This document shows positions 54,697-63,494 of a stretch of 64,000 nt of DNA, in pieces. Made by a program: the position numbers and the translations under genes. Origin of the DNA: Streptomyces asoensis (GTDB lineage: Bacteria > Actinomycetota > Actinomycetes > Streptomycetales > Streptomycetaceae); assembly GCF_013085465.1 (NCBI RefSeq), contig NZ_CP049838.1:6634001-6698000 (forward strand), in the 5' to 3' direction. The notes under the pieces are model-generated. The model saw only the letters and a list, made by a program, of their open reading frames with translations. It did no database searches and was not told the origin of the DNA. Position 1 is the first letter of the stretch. Each line of letters begins with the position of its first letter.

Positions 54697-55433
54697 GGCG
54701 TCGGGGTCTCCAGCGCGTAGCCCACGCCGTGCACCGTGCGGATCCGCTCGGCGCCGATCTTCCGGCGCAGCGCCTTGATGTGGCTGTCGACGGTGCGGGT
54801 GCCGGAGGCGTCCGCCCAGTCCCAGACCTCCGCGAGGAGCTGCTCACGGGAGAGCACCGCGCGCGGGGTGTTCGCCAGGCAGACCAGCAGGTCGAACTCG
54901 GTGGGCGTGAGGTGCACGTCCTCCGAGCGCACCCGCACCCGGCGCTGCGCGTGGTCGATCTCCAGCTCGCCGAGCCGCAGGATCCCGCTGCGCGGAGTCG
55001 TCGCCGCGATCGCGGCCCGCTCCACCCGGCGCAGCAGCACATGCACGCGTGCCGCCAGCTCCCGCATCGAGAACGGCTTGGTCATGTAGTCGTCGGCGCC
55101 CACGCCGAGCCCGACCAGCATGTCGGTCTCGTCGTCGCGCGCGGTGAGCATCATGACCGGCACCGGGCGGGAGGCCTGCACACGACGGCAGACCTCCAGA
55201 CCGTCGAAGCCGGGCAGCATGATGTCGAGGATCAGCAGGTCGGGCTGCCAGGCCTCGGCGGTGTCGACGGCCGCCGGGCCGTCGCCCGCCGTTTGCACGA
55301 GGAATCCCTCGGCGCGCAGGCGGGCCGCGATGGCGTCGACGATCGTCGGGTCGTCCTCGACCACCAGGACGCGCCGCTGCGCGCCCGGCGTCGCCGTCGC
55401 CGTGCTGTTGTGTGCGGTGTGTGTCTGCTCCAT
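54693..55433 (-). CDS. OmpR/PhoB-family response regulator
   Basis: 246 residues: receiver (about 20-135) with the phospho-Asp in LLILDIMLPG and the Lys in TKPF, then a winged HTH (about 150-242; LTPTEFDLLVCLANTP and VDSHIKALRRKIG). First gene of the two-component operon; targets unknown. Confidence 0.95.
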   Translation of the reverse strand: MEQTHTAHNSTATATPGAQRRVLVVEDDPTIVDAIAARLRAEGFLVQTAGDGPAAVDTAEAWQPDLLILDIMLPGFDGLEVCRRVQASRPVPVMMLTARDDETDMLVGLGVGADDYMTKPFSMRELAARVHVLLRRVERAAIAATTPRSGILRLGELEIDHAQRRVRVRSEDVHLTPTEFDLLVCLANTPRAVLSREQLLAEVWDWADASGTRTVDSHIKALRRKIGAERIRTVHGVGYALETPTP

Positions 55434-55555
55434 CGCCCGCCCCTGAGTGTGCTTTCCGGAACCAGTGGGGTGATCCCTTGTCTGCGCATGACTGCGGTTG
55501 ACGCGTAAATGATCGGCGTCAGGGGTGCAGCGTACGGGGAGTCACCACGGCTTTG

Positions 55556-56242
55556 CTATCCAGGTCGGACGGCGAGGTGCACGACGTCCGGCACGCCTCG
55601 GGCAACCGGGATCTCTTCGGTACGCACCTGTTGGAACCCGGCATTCCTCATGGTTCCCTCGAATTCCGGTGAGGGCTGGGCCGACCATACGGCCAGTACC
55701 CCACCGGGTCTCAACACCCGTGCGCAGCTTGCGAGTCCGGCCGTGGAATAGAGGCTGTCGTTGCCCTCGGTGACGGTCCAGTCGGGCCCGTTGTCGATGT
55801 CGAGACATACCGCGTCGAACGTGTCGCATGTCTCATTGACGTAGTCGAGCAGGTCCGCTTCGACGATCTTCGACCGGGGGTCGGCGAGCGCGGCCCCGGA
55901 GAGCGCGGCCAGCGGGCCGTCGAGATGCCAGTCGATGACGGCGTGCTCGCGCTCCACGACCGTGACGGCGCCCCAGTGGGGATCGGCGGCGGCGTGCGCG
56001 AGGGAGAAGCCGACGCCGAGGCCGCCGATCAGCAGGCCGGGCGAGGGACGGCTGTCCAGCGTGGCCAGTGCGGCGTCGACCAGGAGCCGCTCCGAGCGGC
56101 CGTCCGAGGTGTCCATCAGGAAGCAGCCGTTGGCGATGATCTGGAGCAACTCCCCGTGTCGGCGCAGGACGACCTCACCGTAGGGGCCCTCGCGACGGTC
56201 CAGCACTTCGGGCGCGTCGGGGATGTCGTACGGGATGGGCAT
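55556..56242 (-). CDS. Spermidine synthase-fold methyltransferase-like protein
   Basis: 228 residues with GLLIGGLGVGFSLAHA, the nucleotide-binding glycine loop of the polyamine synthase fold, then VVEREHAVIDWH and SKIVEADLLDYV. The Asp motifs of true spermidine synthases are only partly recognisable, so substrate is uncertain. Start ATG 56242 with AGGATGGG upstream. Confidence 0.8.
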   Translation of the reverse strand: MPIPYDIPDAPEVLDRREGPYGEVVLRRHGELLQIIANGCFLMDTSDGRSERLLVDAALATLDSRPSPGLLIGGLGVGFSLAHAAADPHWGAVTVVEREHAVIDWHLDGPLAALSGAALADPRSKIVEADLLDYVNETCDTFDAVCLDIDNGPDWTVTEGNDSLYSTAGLASCARVLRPGGVLAVWSAQPSPEFEGTMRNAGFQQVRTEEIPVARGVPDVVHLAVRPG

Positions 56243-56446
56243 CGGCCCATCCTGGCACTTCCCTGACGGTTTGTTGAGGGATTTCCGTGGGCGGCGGATG
56301 AGGTTGACGTACATCTGTTCGGAACGGGTTCGGAGCGACTTCGGGGCGCGTGGGAATCAGCAGGGAGAAGTCTCAGAGCTTTCTGTGAATCGGTCCAGGC
56401 GTGGCGTCGGTCACAGACAGCGGACCGGCGCGGCGCGAAAGGTGGG

Positions 56447-57211
56447 GTGAAACGGAAGGAGCGCCTCACGGTGGAACGCACGGCCGCACCCACGAGCCCG
56501 CCTCTGCCCGACGTCCGCGGGCTGCTGGACGGCATCCCGGGCCAGCGCACCCCGCCCCGCGCCGAGCCCCCTGCCGAGCCGCCCGCCGAGTCCGCCCCCC
56601 GCCGTCGGTACCGGATCCCCGCCCCTTTCACCCTCTCGTACGCCGCCGTCCTCGCCGTCACCTCCTCTGTCACCGCGCACGCCGGCCCCACCCTCGTGCA
56701 CGCCCTGCACCAGGGCTCCAGCACCGACGTCGCGCATCTGGTGCGGACACCCGTGCTGGTGCTGGTGGCCAGCGCGCTCTGGGTGGCGGGCGGCTTCGCC
56801 TCCCCCTTCACGCTCGGCTTCCTGGCCGTCCTGACGACGCTGGAGCGGCGCATAGGCGGCGTCCGTACGGCCGTCGTCTTCCTGCTCGGGCATGTCCTGG
56901 CCACCCTGGCGACCGAGGTGCCGGTGGGCCTGGCCGTGCTCGTGGGCCGACTGCCCGACAGTTCGCTGCACCGCCTCGACTACGGCATCAGCTTCGGCGT
57001 CGCCGCGAGTGTCGGCGCCCTGGCGGGCCTGCTCGGGCCGTGGCTGCGCTGGCCGCTGCTCGCCGCCTTCGGCGGGATGCTGCTCCAGGACCTGATCGCC
57101 TTCACCGACCCGATGACGAACTGGGGGCACCTGATCGCGCTGGCGATAGGCGTCGGCACCTGGCCGTGGCTCCGGCGCCTGCCGCGGACCCGACCGCTTC
57201 CCGGCTGCTGA
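56447..57211 (+). CDS. Rhomboid-like membrane protein
   Basis: 254 residues with about six membrane helices after a hydrophilic Pro-rich start. The order of helix motifs (ERRIGGVRTAVVFLLGH, then YGISFGVAASVGALAG, then WGHLIALAIG with a His) follows rhomboid proteases, but the catalytic GxSG reads AASV, so protease activity is doubtful. GTG at 56447 or 56471 could be the start; the first has AAAGG and the second GGAAGGAG nearby. Confidence 0.75.
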   Translation: MKRKERLTVERTAAPTSPPLPDVRGLLDGIPGQRTPPRAEPPAEPPAESAPRRRYRIPAPFTLSYAAVLAVTSSVTAHAGPTLVHALHQGSSTDVAHLVRTPVLVLVASALWVAGGFASPFTLGFLAVLTTLERRIGGVRTAVVFLLGHVLATLATEVPVGLAVLVGRLPDSSLHRLDYGISFGVAASVGALAGLLGPWLRWPLLAAFGGMLLQDLIAFTDPMTNWGHLIALAIGVGTWPWLRRLPRTRPLPGC

Positions 57212-57250
57212 ACGTCACCCCGTCCGCCGGTCGGTGCCCGTCCTTCCCGG

Positions 57251-58270
57251 TCAGTCGTCGTACTGGACCGTGCCGTCCGTGTGCAGGGTCGGGTGGAGCT
57301 TCATGGGGCCGTACTCGTCGAGGTCCGACGGGCGGGGCGGCTCGGGGCCGTCGGGGCCCAGGCGGACCATCCGTTCGACGCGGCAGATCCGGAACAGGCG
57401 GTCCTCCACGCTCGCCTCGTCGGCCCGGCCGGCCGCCCGGAACGCCTCCGCGGCCCGCGCGTACAGGGCCTTCTTGCGCTCGTCGAAGCGGTAGAGCATC
57501 GCCCAGACGCGGGCCATCCCCTCGTAGAGCGAGCGGCGGGCCTCGTGCGGGGTCGCCGCCAGGGACCCGCACGGGGTCCAGCCGGTCCCGTCGCGTTCGG
57601 CCACCGAGAAACCGACGGGCAGCCGCACCACGTCCGGGTGCGTCCGGGCCGCCCACTCGGAGTCCGCGCGCACGTCGGCGGGGAAGCGGGAGCCCGTGTA
57701 CGTGAAGTCGCGCAGGCCCAGCCGGAGGGCGCCCGCCATCGGGCCCTCGTCCCGGTCGGGGTCCAGGACGTACCCCACGTCCGGCGACGGGACGGCGCCC
57801 GGGTCCTCCCACGACGGGTTCACGGGCTCGAGGTCGGTGGGCCGGGGCGGCTCCAGACCGTCGTCGCCGGTCCGGGCGAACTCGTCGCCGCGCACCACCC
57901 GGTAGCGCACGCCCTGCGCCTCCACCTCGTCGGCCGGGGCCCGCTCCAGCACGGCCACGGCCGCCAGCAGCTCGCGCCGCACGGCCGGGTCGTCGGTGCC
58001 GTCCTTCGCCTTGAACCACAGGTGCGAGTTGAGCCCGTCCCGGGCCTGCTGGGGCATGCCGTCCACCACCGGCTTCAGCAGCCGCCAGCCCGGCTCGGCG
58101 GTCGCCCGGTCCCGTGCGGCGACACCGAAGACGGGTCCGCGCAGCGCGATGTGCGGATAGCGGCGCGAGGCCTCGACGGCGTCCGCCTCCGTCACCCAGG
58201 CGACGGGGTCGTCACGGCGGACCAGGTCGGCGTGGAGGGCGTCGAGACGTCGCTTCCAGTCATCGGTCAT
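57251..58270 (-). CDS. DUF5954 family protein
   Basis: 339 residues, hydrophilic, no membrane segments. It begins MTDDWKRRLDALHADLVRRDDP and shows two conserved WxxCGSLAATPHEAR and LDEYGPMKLHPTLH stretches as seen in actinomycete DUF5954 proteins. Function unknown. Downstream of a divergent gene set and 131 bp before the GNAT gene on the same strand. Confidence 0.78.
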   Translation of the reverse strand: MTDDWKRRLDALHADLVRRDDPVAWVTEADAVEASRRYPHIALRGPVFGVAARDRATAEPGWRLLKPVVDGMPQQARDGLNSHLWFKAKDGTDDPAVRRELLAAVAVLERAPADEVEAQGVRYRVVRGDEFARTGDDGLEPPRPTDLEPVNPSWEDPGAVPSPDVGYVLDPDRDEGPMAGALRLGLRDFTYTGSRFPADVRADSEWAARTHPDVVRLPVGFSVAERDGTGWTPCGSLAATPHEARRSLYEGMARVWAMLYRFDERKKALYARAAEAFRAAGRADEASVEDRLFRICRVERMVRLGPDGPEPPRPSDLDEYGPMKLHPTLHTDGTVQYDD

Positions 58271-58401
58271 ACGCGCATTGTGGTCGTGGTGGCGGGCGAC
58301 TTCGGGGTGAATGCCGGAAGTGGGCGGGGTACGGGGAGGGGGCGCGAGGGGCGTGCCCCGTCGTGCGGCGCCGAAGGGTGCGCCCTCTCGGCCGCCGGAC
58401 G

Positions 58402-59058
58402 TCACCCCCGCGCGTCTCCCGTGAACTTCGCGCTGGTCAGCGCTGACTCGACGCGCCAGCCCAGGAACTCGTACAGTGCCCGCCCCTCCGGAGTCGCCCC
58501 CAGAACGCCGGTCCGGGCGCCCTGGTCGACCGCCGCGCGGTGCAGGGTCCGCATGACGAGGGCGCCGAGTCCGCGGCGGCGGTGGCCGGGGGAGGTCTCG
58601 ATCTGGTCGACGACCGCCGTCGCGCCGGTCGGGGCGATCTGTCCGCGCGCGGCCAGGGAGCCGTCCGGGGCGGCGACCATGGTGCGGGTCACGCCGCCGC
58701 GCGACCAGGTGCGGGTCCGGTAGCCGTCGGGGGCGGCGCCGGGCGGGACGTCGGGGAGCGGAGCCGTCATCAGGAAACCGGGCTCGGGGTCGATCCACCA
58801 GTCGGGCCCCAGCCAGGGCCCGACCACCGCCGGGTCGGCGAACACCTTCAGCCACACGCCGGCCCCGGTCACCGCACCCGCCACCTTCCGGACGGCCGGC
58901 TCCGACACCGCGCCGTTCGTCGCGCCGAACACGTGCCGGGTGACGTGATGGGTTCCCGTTCCCACGTCGACGGTCCAGCCCCACGGCTCGGCCACGGGCG
59001 GAGCCGCCCCACGCGACACGACCCACCCGTCCACCCATGCCTGGACGAAACGATCCAC
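58402..59058 (-). CDS. GNAT family N-acetyltransferase
   Basis: 218 residues. The last 110 contain the acetyl-CoA signature VVDQIETSPGHRRRGLGALVMRTLHR (R/Q-x-x-G-x-G/A type) and ALYEFLGWRVES, the usual end of the domain. Substrate unknown. GTG at 59058 follows GGGGGTTGAT; longer frames cross the lon promoter region. Divergent from lon. Confidence 0.83.
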   Translation of the reverse strand: MDRFVQAWVDGWVVSRGAAPPVAEPWGWTVDVGTGTHHVTRHVFGATNGAVSEPAVRKVAGAVTGAGVWLKVFADPAVVGPWLGPDWWIDPEPGFLMTAPLPDVPPGAAPDGYRTRTWSRGGVTRTMVAAPDGSLAARGQIAPTGATAVVDQIETSPGHRRRGLGALVMRTLHRAAVDQGARTGVLGATPEGRALYEFLGWRVESALTSAKFTGDARG

Positions 59059-59194
59059 ATCAACCCCCGGTAATGACTGCACGGCTGGTTTGTCTGTTAC
59101 TTCTGACTGTAGGTCCCGTGTCACCGGTCGTGACAGTCGTGATCGCCCACAGCGAACGGGCCGCCCCGTGGGGAACATTCGCAGACTCACGTGC

Positions 59195-59215
59195 ATTGAG
59201 TCGGCATAGCTCAAC
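59195..59215. promoter_or_regulatory. HAIR element (HspR operator) upstream of lon
   Basis: ATTGAGT-N7-GCTCAAC matches the HAIR consensus CTTGAGT-N7-ACTCAAG at 11 of 14 positions and lies 22 bp before the lon start. HspR represses dnaK, clpB and lon in Streptomyces (established), so this is probably its site. Confidence 0.8.
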
Positions 59216-59236
59216 TTGACTGCCGAAGGGGAGATC

Positions 59237-61651
59237 ATGGCTTCGCCGTCCACACCGCTCACCCTGCCCGTGTTGCCTCTCGATGACGAGGTGGTGCTCC
59301 CCGGCATGGTGGTTCCACTGGACCTCAACGACACCGATGTACGAGCGGCCGTGGAGGCCGCTCAGGCCGCCGCCCGCTCGGAGCCCGGAAAGCCCCGTGT
59401 GCTGCTGGTCCCGCGCGTCGACGGGACCTACGCGAGCACCGGTGTGCTCGGCACCGTCGAGCAGGTCGGCCGGCTGGCCGACGGCGACCCGGGCGCGCTG
59501 ATCCGCGGCCGCGGCCGCGTGAAGATCGGCGCCGGCACCACCGGGCCCGGCGCGGCCCTGTGGGTCGAGGGGACGAGGGTCGACCAGGCCGTCCCCGAGC
59601 CGCTGCCCGGTCATGTCGCCGAACTCGTCAAGGAGTACAAGGCGCTCGCCACCGCCTGGCTGCGCAAGCGCGGCGCCTGGCAGGTCGTCGACCGCGTCCA
59701 GGCCATCGACGACGTCTCCGCGCTCGCCGACAACTCCGGCTACTCGCCGTTCCTGACCACCGAACAGAAGGTGGAGCTCCTGGAGACCGCCGACCCGGTG
59801 GTCCGCCTGAAGCTCGCCACCCAGCAACTGCGCGACCACCTCGCCGAGCAGGACGTGGCCGAGACCATCGCCAAGGACGTCCAGGAGGGCGTCGACAAGC
59901 AGCAGCGCGAGTTCCTGCTGCGGCGCCAGCTCGAGGCCGTGCGCAAGGAACTGCGCGAACTCAACGGCGAACAGGAGGGCGAGGAGTCCGACGACTACCG
60001 CGCCCGTGTCGAGGCCGCCGACCTGCCCGAGAAGGTCCGCGAGGCCGCCCTCAAGGAGGTCGACAAGCTGGAGCGGTCCAGCGACCAGTCGCCCGAGGGA
60101 TCGTGGATCCGGACGTGGCTGGACACGGTGCTCGAACTGCCGTGGAACGAGCGGACCGAGGACGCGTACGACATCCAGGGCGCGAAGGCGATCCTGGACG
60201 CCGAGCACGCGGGCCTGGAGGACGTGAAGGAGCGGATCACCGAGTACCTGGCGGTGCGCAAGCGACGCAACGACAGGGGGCTGGGAGTGGTCGGGGGCCG
60301 GCGCGGCGGTGCCGTACTGGCACTGGTCGGCCCGCCCGGCGTCGGCAAGACGTCCCTGGGCGAGTCCGTCGCGCACGCCATGGGCCGCAAGTTCGTCCGC
60401 GTCGCCCTCGGCGGTGTGCGGGACGAGGCCGAGATCCGCGGTCACCGGCGTACGTACGTCGGCGCGCTGCCCGGCCGGATCGTGCGGGCGATCAAGGAGG
60501 CCGGGTCGCTGAACCCGGTGGTGCTCCTCGACGAGATCGACAAGGTGGGATCCGACTTCCGGGGCGACCCGGCAGCCGCCCTGCTGGAGGTCCTGGACCC
60601 GGCGCAGAACCACACGTTCCGCGACCACTACCTGGAGGTCGAGCTCGACCTGTCGGACGTGGTCTTCCTCGCCACCGCCAACGTGCTCGAAGCCATCCCG
60701 GAGGCCCTGCTCGACCGTATGGAGCTGGTCCGCCTCGACGGCTACACCGAGGACGAGAAGGTCGTCATCGCCCGTGACCACCTGCTCCCGCGCCAGCTGG
60801 AGCGGGCCGGCCTCGACAAGGGCGAGGTGACCCTGGACGAGAGCGCCCTGCGCAAGCTCGCCGGCGAGTACACGCGGGAGGCGGGCGTCCGCACGCTGGA
60901 GCGGTCGATCGCCAGGCTCTTGAGGAAGGTCGCCGCCCAGCACGAACTGGGCGAACGGGAGCTGCCGTTCACGATCACGGACGCCGATCTGCGCGCCCTG
61001 ATCGGCCGGCCGCACCACGTGCCCGAGTCGGCGCAGGACCCGGCTGAGCGCCGTACCGCCGTCCCCGGTGTCGCCACCGGTCTGGCGGTGACGGGAGCGG
61101 GCGGTGACGTGCTCTTCGTGGAGGCGTCCCTGGCAGACCCGGAGACGGGTGCGGCGGGCCTGACGCTGACGGGCCAGCTGGGTGACGTGATGAAGGAGAG
61201 CGCGCAGATCGCGCTGAGCTTCCTCCGCTCGCACGGTGCCGAACTGGAGCTGCCGGTGGGCGACCTGAAGGACCGGGGCGCGCACATCCACTTCCCGGCG
61301 GGCGCGGTGCCGAAGGACGGCCCGAGCGCGGGCGTCACGATGACGACGGCACTGGCGTCGCTGCTGAGCGGGCGGTTGGTGCGGACCGACGTCGCCATGA
61401 CGGGCGAGGTCTCGCTGACGGGTCGCGTGCTGCCCATCGGCGGGGTGAAGCAGAAGCTGCTGGCCGCGCACCGGGCGGGCGTCACGACCGTCATCATCCC
61501 CAAGCGCAACGAGGCCGACCTGGACGACGTCCCCGCCGAGGTGCTGGACAAGCTCGAGGTCCACGCCGTGACGGACGTCCGTCAGGTTCTGGAACTGGCG
61601 CTCGCGCCCGCCACGAACGGCGCGACGTCGGAGGTCCCGGTCGCGGCGTGA
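59237..61651 (+). CDS. lon: ATP-dependent Lon protease
   Basis: 804 residues. N-terminal substrate domain (about 10-210), AAA+ with Walker A GPPGVGKT (about 365-372) and Walker B VVLLDEIDK, and a C-terminal protease domain with the Ser in PKDGPSAG and the Lys in GGVKQKLLAAHRAG. Degrades damaged and regulatory proteins. AAGGGGAG precedes the ATG; the HAIR site suggests heat-shock control by HspR. Confidence 0.97.
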   Translation: MASPSTPLTLPVLPLDDEVVLPGMVVPLDLNDTDVRAAVEAAQAAARSEPGKPRVLLVPRVDGTYASTGVLGTVEQVGRLADGDPGALIRGRGRVKIGAGTTGPGAALWVEGTRVDQAVPEPLPGHVAELVKEYKALATAWLRKRGAWQVVDRVQAIDDVSALADNSGYSPFLTTEQKVELLETADPVVRLKLATQQLRDHLAEQDVAETIAKDVQEGVDKQQREFLLRRQLEAVRKELRELNGEQEGEESDDYRARVEAADLPEKVREAALKEVDKLERSSDQSPEGSWIRTWLDTVLELPWNERTEDAYDIQGAKAILDAEHAGLEDVKERITEYLAVRKRRNDRGLGVVGGRRGGAVLALVGPPGVGKTSLGESVAHAMGRKFVRVALGGVRDEAEIRGHRRTYVGALPGRIVRAIKEAGSLNPVVLLDEIDKVGSDFRGDPAAALLEVLDPAQNHTFRDHYLEVELDLSDVVFLATANVLEAIPEALLDRMELVRLDGYTEDEKVVIARDHLLPRQLERAGLDKGEVTLDESALRKLAGEYTREAGVRTLERSIARLLRKVAAQHELGERELPFTITDADLRALIGRPHHVPESAQDPAERRTAVPGVATGLAVTGAGGDVLFVEASLADPETGAAGLTLTGQLGDVMKESAQIALSFLRSHGAELELPVGDLKDRGAHIHFPAGAVPKDGPSAGVTMTTALASLLSGRLVRTDVAMTGEVSLTGRVLPIGGVKQKLLAAHRAGVTTVIIPKRNEADLDDVPAEVLDKLEVHAVTDVRQVLELALAPATNGATSEVPVAA

Positions 61652-61668
61652 CGGACGCGACCGGAAAG

Positions 61669-61708
61669 GGGAAGGCCCGGGTCCCGTGAGGGAGGCCCGG
61701 GCCTTCCC
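61669..61708 (+). terminator. lon terminator
   Basis: Perfect 13-bp arms GGGAAGGCCCGGG (61669-61681) and CCCGGGCCTTCCC (61696-61708), 17 bp after the lon stop. Confidence 0.9.
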
Positions 61709-61819
61709 TGTTCCGCCGCGGACCCGCGTCGGGGTCCTGGGAAGCGCCGCCGGTCCGTGCCTGCGAAATACTTAAGAGCTGCGCCGATGGCGGCGACCGG
61801 CGAGATCAGGGGTGCTGAC

Positions 61820-62320
61820 GTGCACGAGGACACAAACGGCGACGGACGCGACAGCGGGTCCGGCACGTCGTCGCGCGGTGTGGAGCAGGGCGACCGGGAG
61901 TTCCTGTCCCTGGAGCGGGAACTCACGGTGCTGCTGCGCCGCGCCCGCGCCAACCAGGGGGAGATGGCCCGTGAGGTCCACCCGGACCTGGAGTCCGCCG
62001 CCTACGGGCTCCTCGTCCGGCTGGAGGAGTGCGGCCGCCAGCGCGCCACGGAACTCGCCGGCTACATCGGCGTCGGCAAGGCCACCATGTCCCGCCAGCT
62101 GCGCGCCCTGGAGCAACTCGGCCTGGTCGCCCGCGAGCCGGACCCGGCGGACGGCCGCGCCTGGCTCGTCGACCTCACCGAGGAGGGCCGCACCCGGGTG
62201 AGCCGGGTCCGCGAGGCCCGCCGCGAGCGGTACGTCACCCACTTCTCCGACTGGGACCGCCAGGAGGTCGCGGAGCTGGCCCGGCTGCTGCACCAGCTGA
62301 ACCGGGGGATGGAGAAGTAA
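61820..62320 (+). CDS. MarR-family transcriptional regulator
   Basis: 166 residues with a winged HTH (about 60-125; ATELAGYIGVGKATMSRQLRALEQLGLVAREPDP) and helical dimerisation ends. Targets unknown. GTG start at 61820 with AGGGGTG upstream. Own promoter probably in the 100-bp gap after the lon terminator. Confidence 0.9.
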   Translation: MHEDTNGDGRDSGSGTSSRGVEQGDREFLSLERELTVLLRRARANQGEMAREVHPDLESAAYGLLVRLEECGRQRATELAGYIGVGKATMSRQLRALEQLGLVAREPDPADGRAWLVDLTEEGRTRVSRVREARRERYVTHFSDWDRQEVAELARLLHQLNRGMEK

Positions 62321-62346
62321 CCCGAGGGGCACGCACGACGACGCCG

Positions 62347-63138
62347 TCACAGCTCCACGCACACCACCGTCGCGTCGTCGTGCGTCTTCGCCCGGCCCAG
62401 CAGCGCCCGGCCGGCGTCGTCGTCCGCCCGCTCCAGCGCCCGGACGCGCTCCACCAGCGCCCGCGCACCCTCCTCGCGGACGAGGGTGAACAGGTCCGTC
62501 CAGTCGCCCTCCCGGAAGAGCTCCGCCCAGCGGGTGGCGCCGTCCGACAGCGCGGCCAGCGAGCGGACCTCCGCGCGCGGCACGCTCGCGGTGAGCGCGC
62601 GAGCGGCCACCGCGGGGTCGGCCGCCGCCGTGAAGAACCCGCCCTCCTTGTTGCGGAGCGTGCCGTCGACGACCTCGGCGCTCCGCAGCAGGGCGGGCGG
62701 CAGCCGGGCCAGCCGGTCGTCGCGGACGGGGGTGACCGTGCCGTCCGGGGCGGCCAGCAGCAGCGTCGCGTCGCACAGGACCAGGTACTCGACGGATCGC
62801 GGCGACCAACGCGCGAGGACCACGGTGGCCTGCGGAGTTCGCGGGTGAGAAAGGTCACAGGTTTCCGCATGGGCCCCGGCGGTGCGCGCGATGGCAAGGG
62901 CGAGCGCCTCGGCCAGGGGAACATCCGGGAGTGAAACGGTCAGTTCGGTCAGGGCGCCGCCGAGTCGCGCGGTGAACCAGGGGACCGAATGAAGACAGCC
63001 GGCGCCGCCCGGCGGCGGTGTCACCCCGTCCAGCAGGACGAGCGAACCGCCCTGTCCGGAGGCGGGAAGTCCGACACTCGCGAAGTCCTCGTTGGGGCGG
63101 GCCCGATCGCCGGCCTCCGACACAAGTTCCGTACGCAT
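62347..63138 (-). CDS. PP2C-like protein
   Basis: 263 residues with the PP2C fold marks NEDFASVG, VLLDGVTPP, ALSDGATR and THDDATVVCVEL (metal-binding Asp residues at both ends). No membrane helices or fused sensor domains. Probably a protein serine/threonine phosphatase; substrate unknown. Convergent to the MarR gene. Confidence 0.82.
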   Translation of the reverse strand: MRTELVSEAGDRARPNEDFASVGLPASGQGGSLVLLDGVTPPPGGAGCLHSVPWFTARLGGALTELTVSLPDVPLAEALALAIARTAGAHAETCDLSHPRTPQATVVLARWSPRSVEYLVLCDATLLLAAPDGTVTPVRDDRLARLPPALLRSAEVVDGTLRNKEGGFFTAAADPAVAARALTASVPRAEVRSLAALSDGATRWAELFREGDWTDLFTLVREEGARALVERVRALERADDDAGRALLGRAKTHDDATVVCVEL

Positions 63139-63494
63139 TCGGCCAGTCTGCACGACCCCTTCACAGCCTTCGCGAAAGGCTGGCATCGCTCCCCGAACTT
63201 ACGTACCTCCGCAGGTCAGACGCCTGGTTTGGGTGGGAATGAAGCACTCCGGGAAGGCGTGGCGGCGAATACTGTCAAAGCCCGCCGCCCACGTCCAACC
63301 GGCCTGCCGCACAAGGCCGCTGCGCACGCCAGAGGAACTTGCCCGCCAACTCTCCTCCGATGTTCACTCCTTCGGGTGGCGGGGCAAGCGATGCGAGGCC
63401 CCTGCCCACCGGCACTGGGAGGGTCGGAAACCGTACCGGACGTACGCGTCAGTTGACGGAGCGTCACATCCGGCCCATGGCACACGAGTCAGGA
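63139..63494. other. Intergenic region between divergent PP2C-like and sensor-kinase genes
   Basis: 356 bases with no convincing gene. It must hold two divergent promoters; I see no strong operator-like palindrome or RNA structure. Confidence 0.5.

Noticed and set aside
59060..61564. 834-codon minus-strand frame opposite lon
   Set aside because: Antisense shadow; lon itself is unambiguous.
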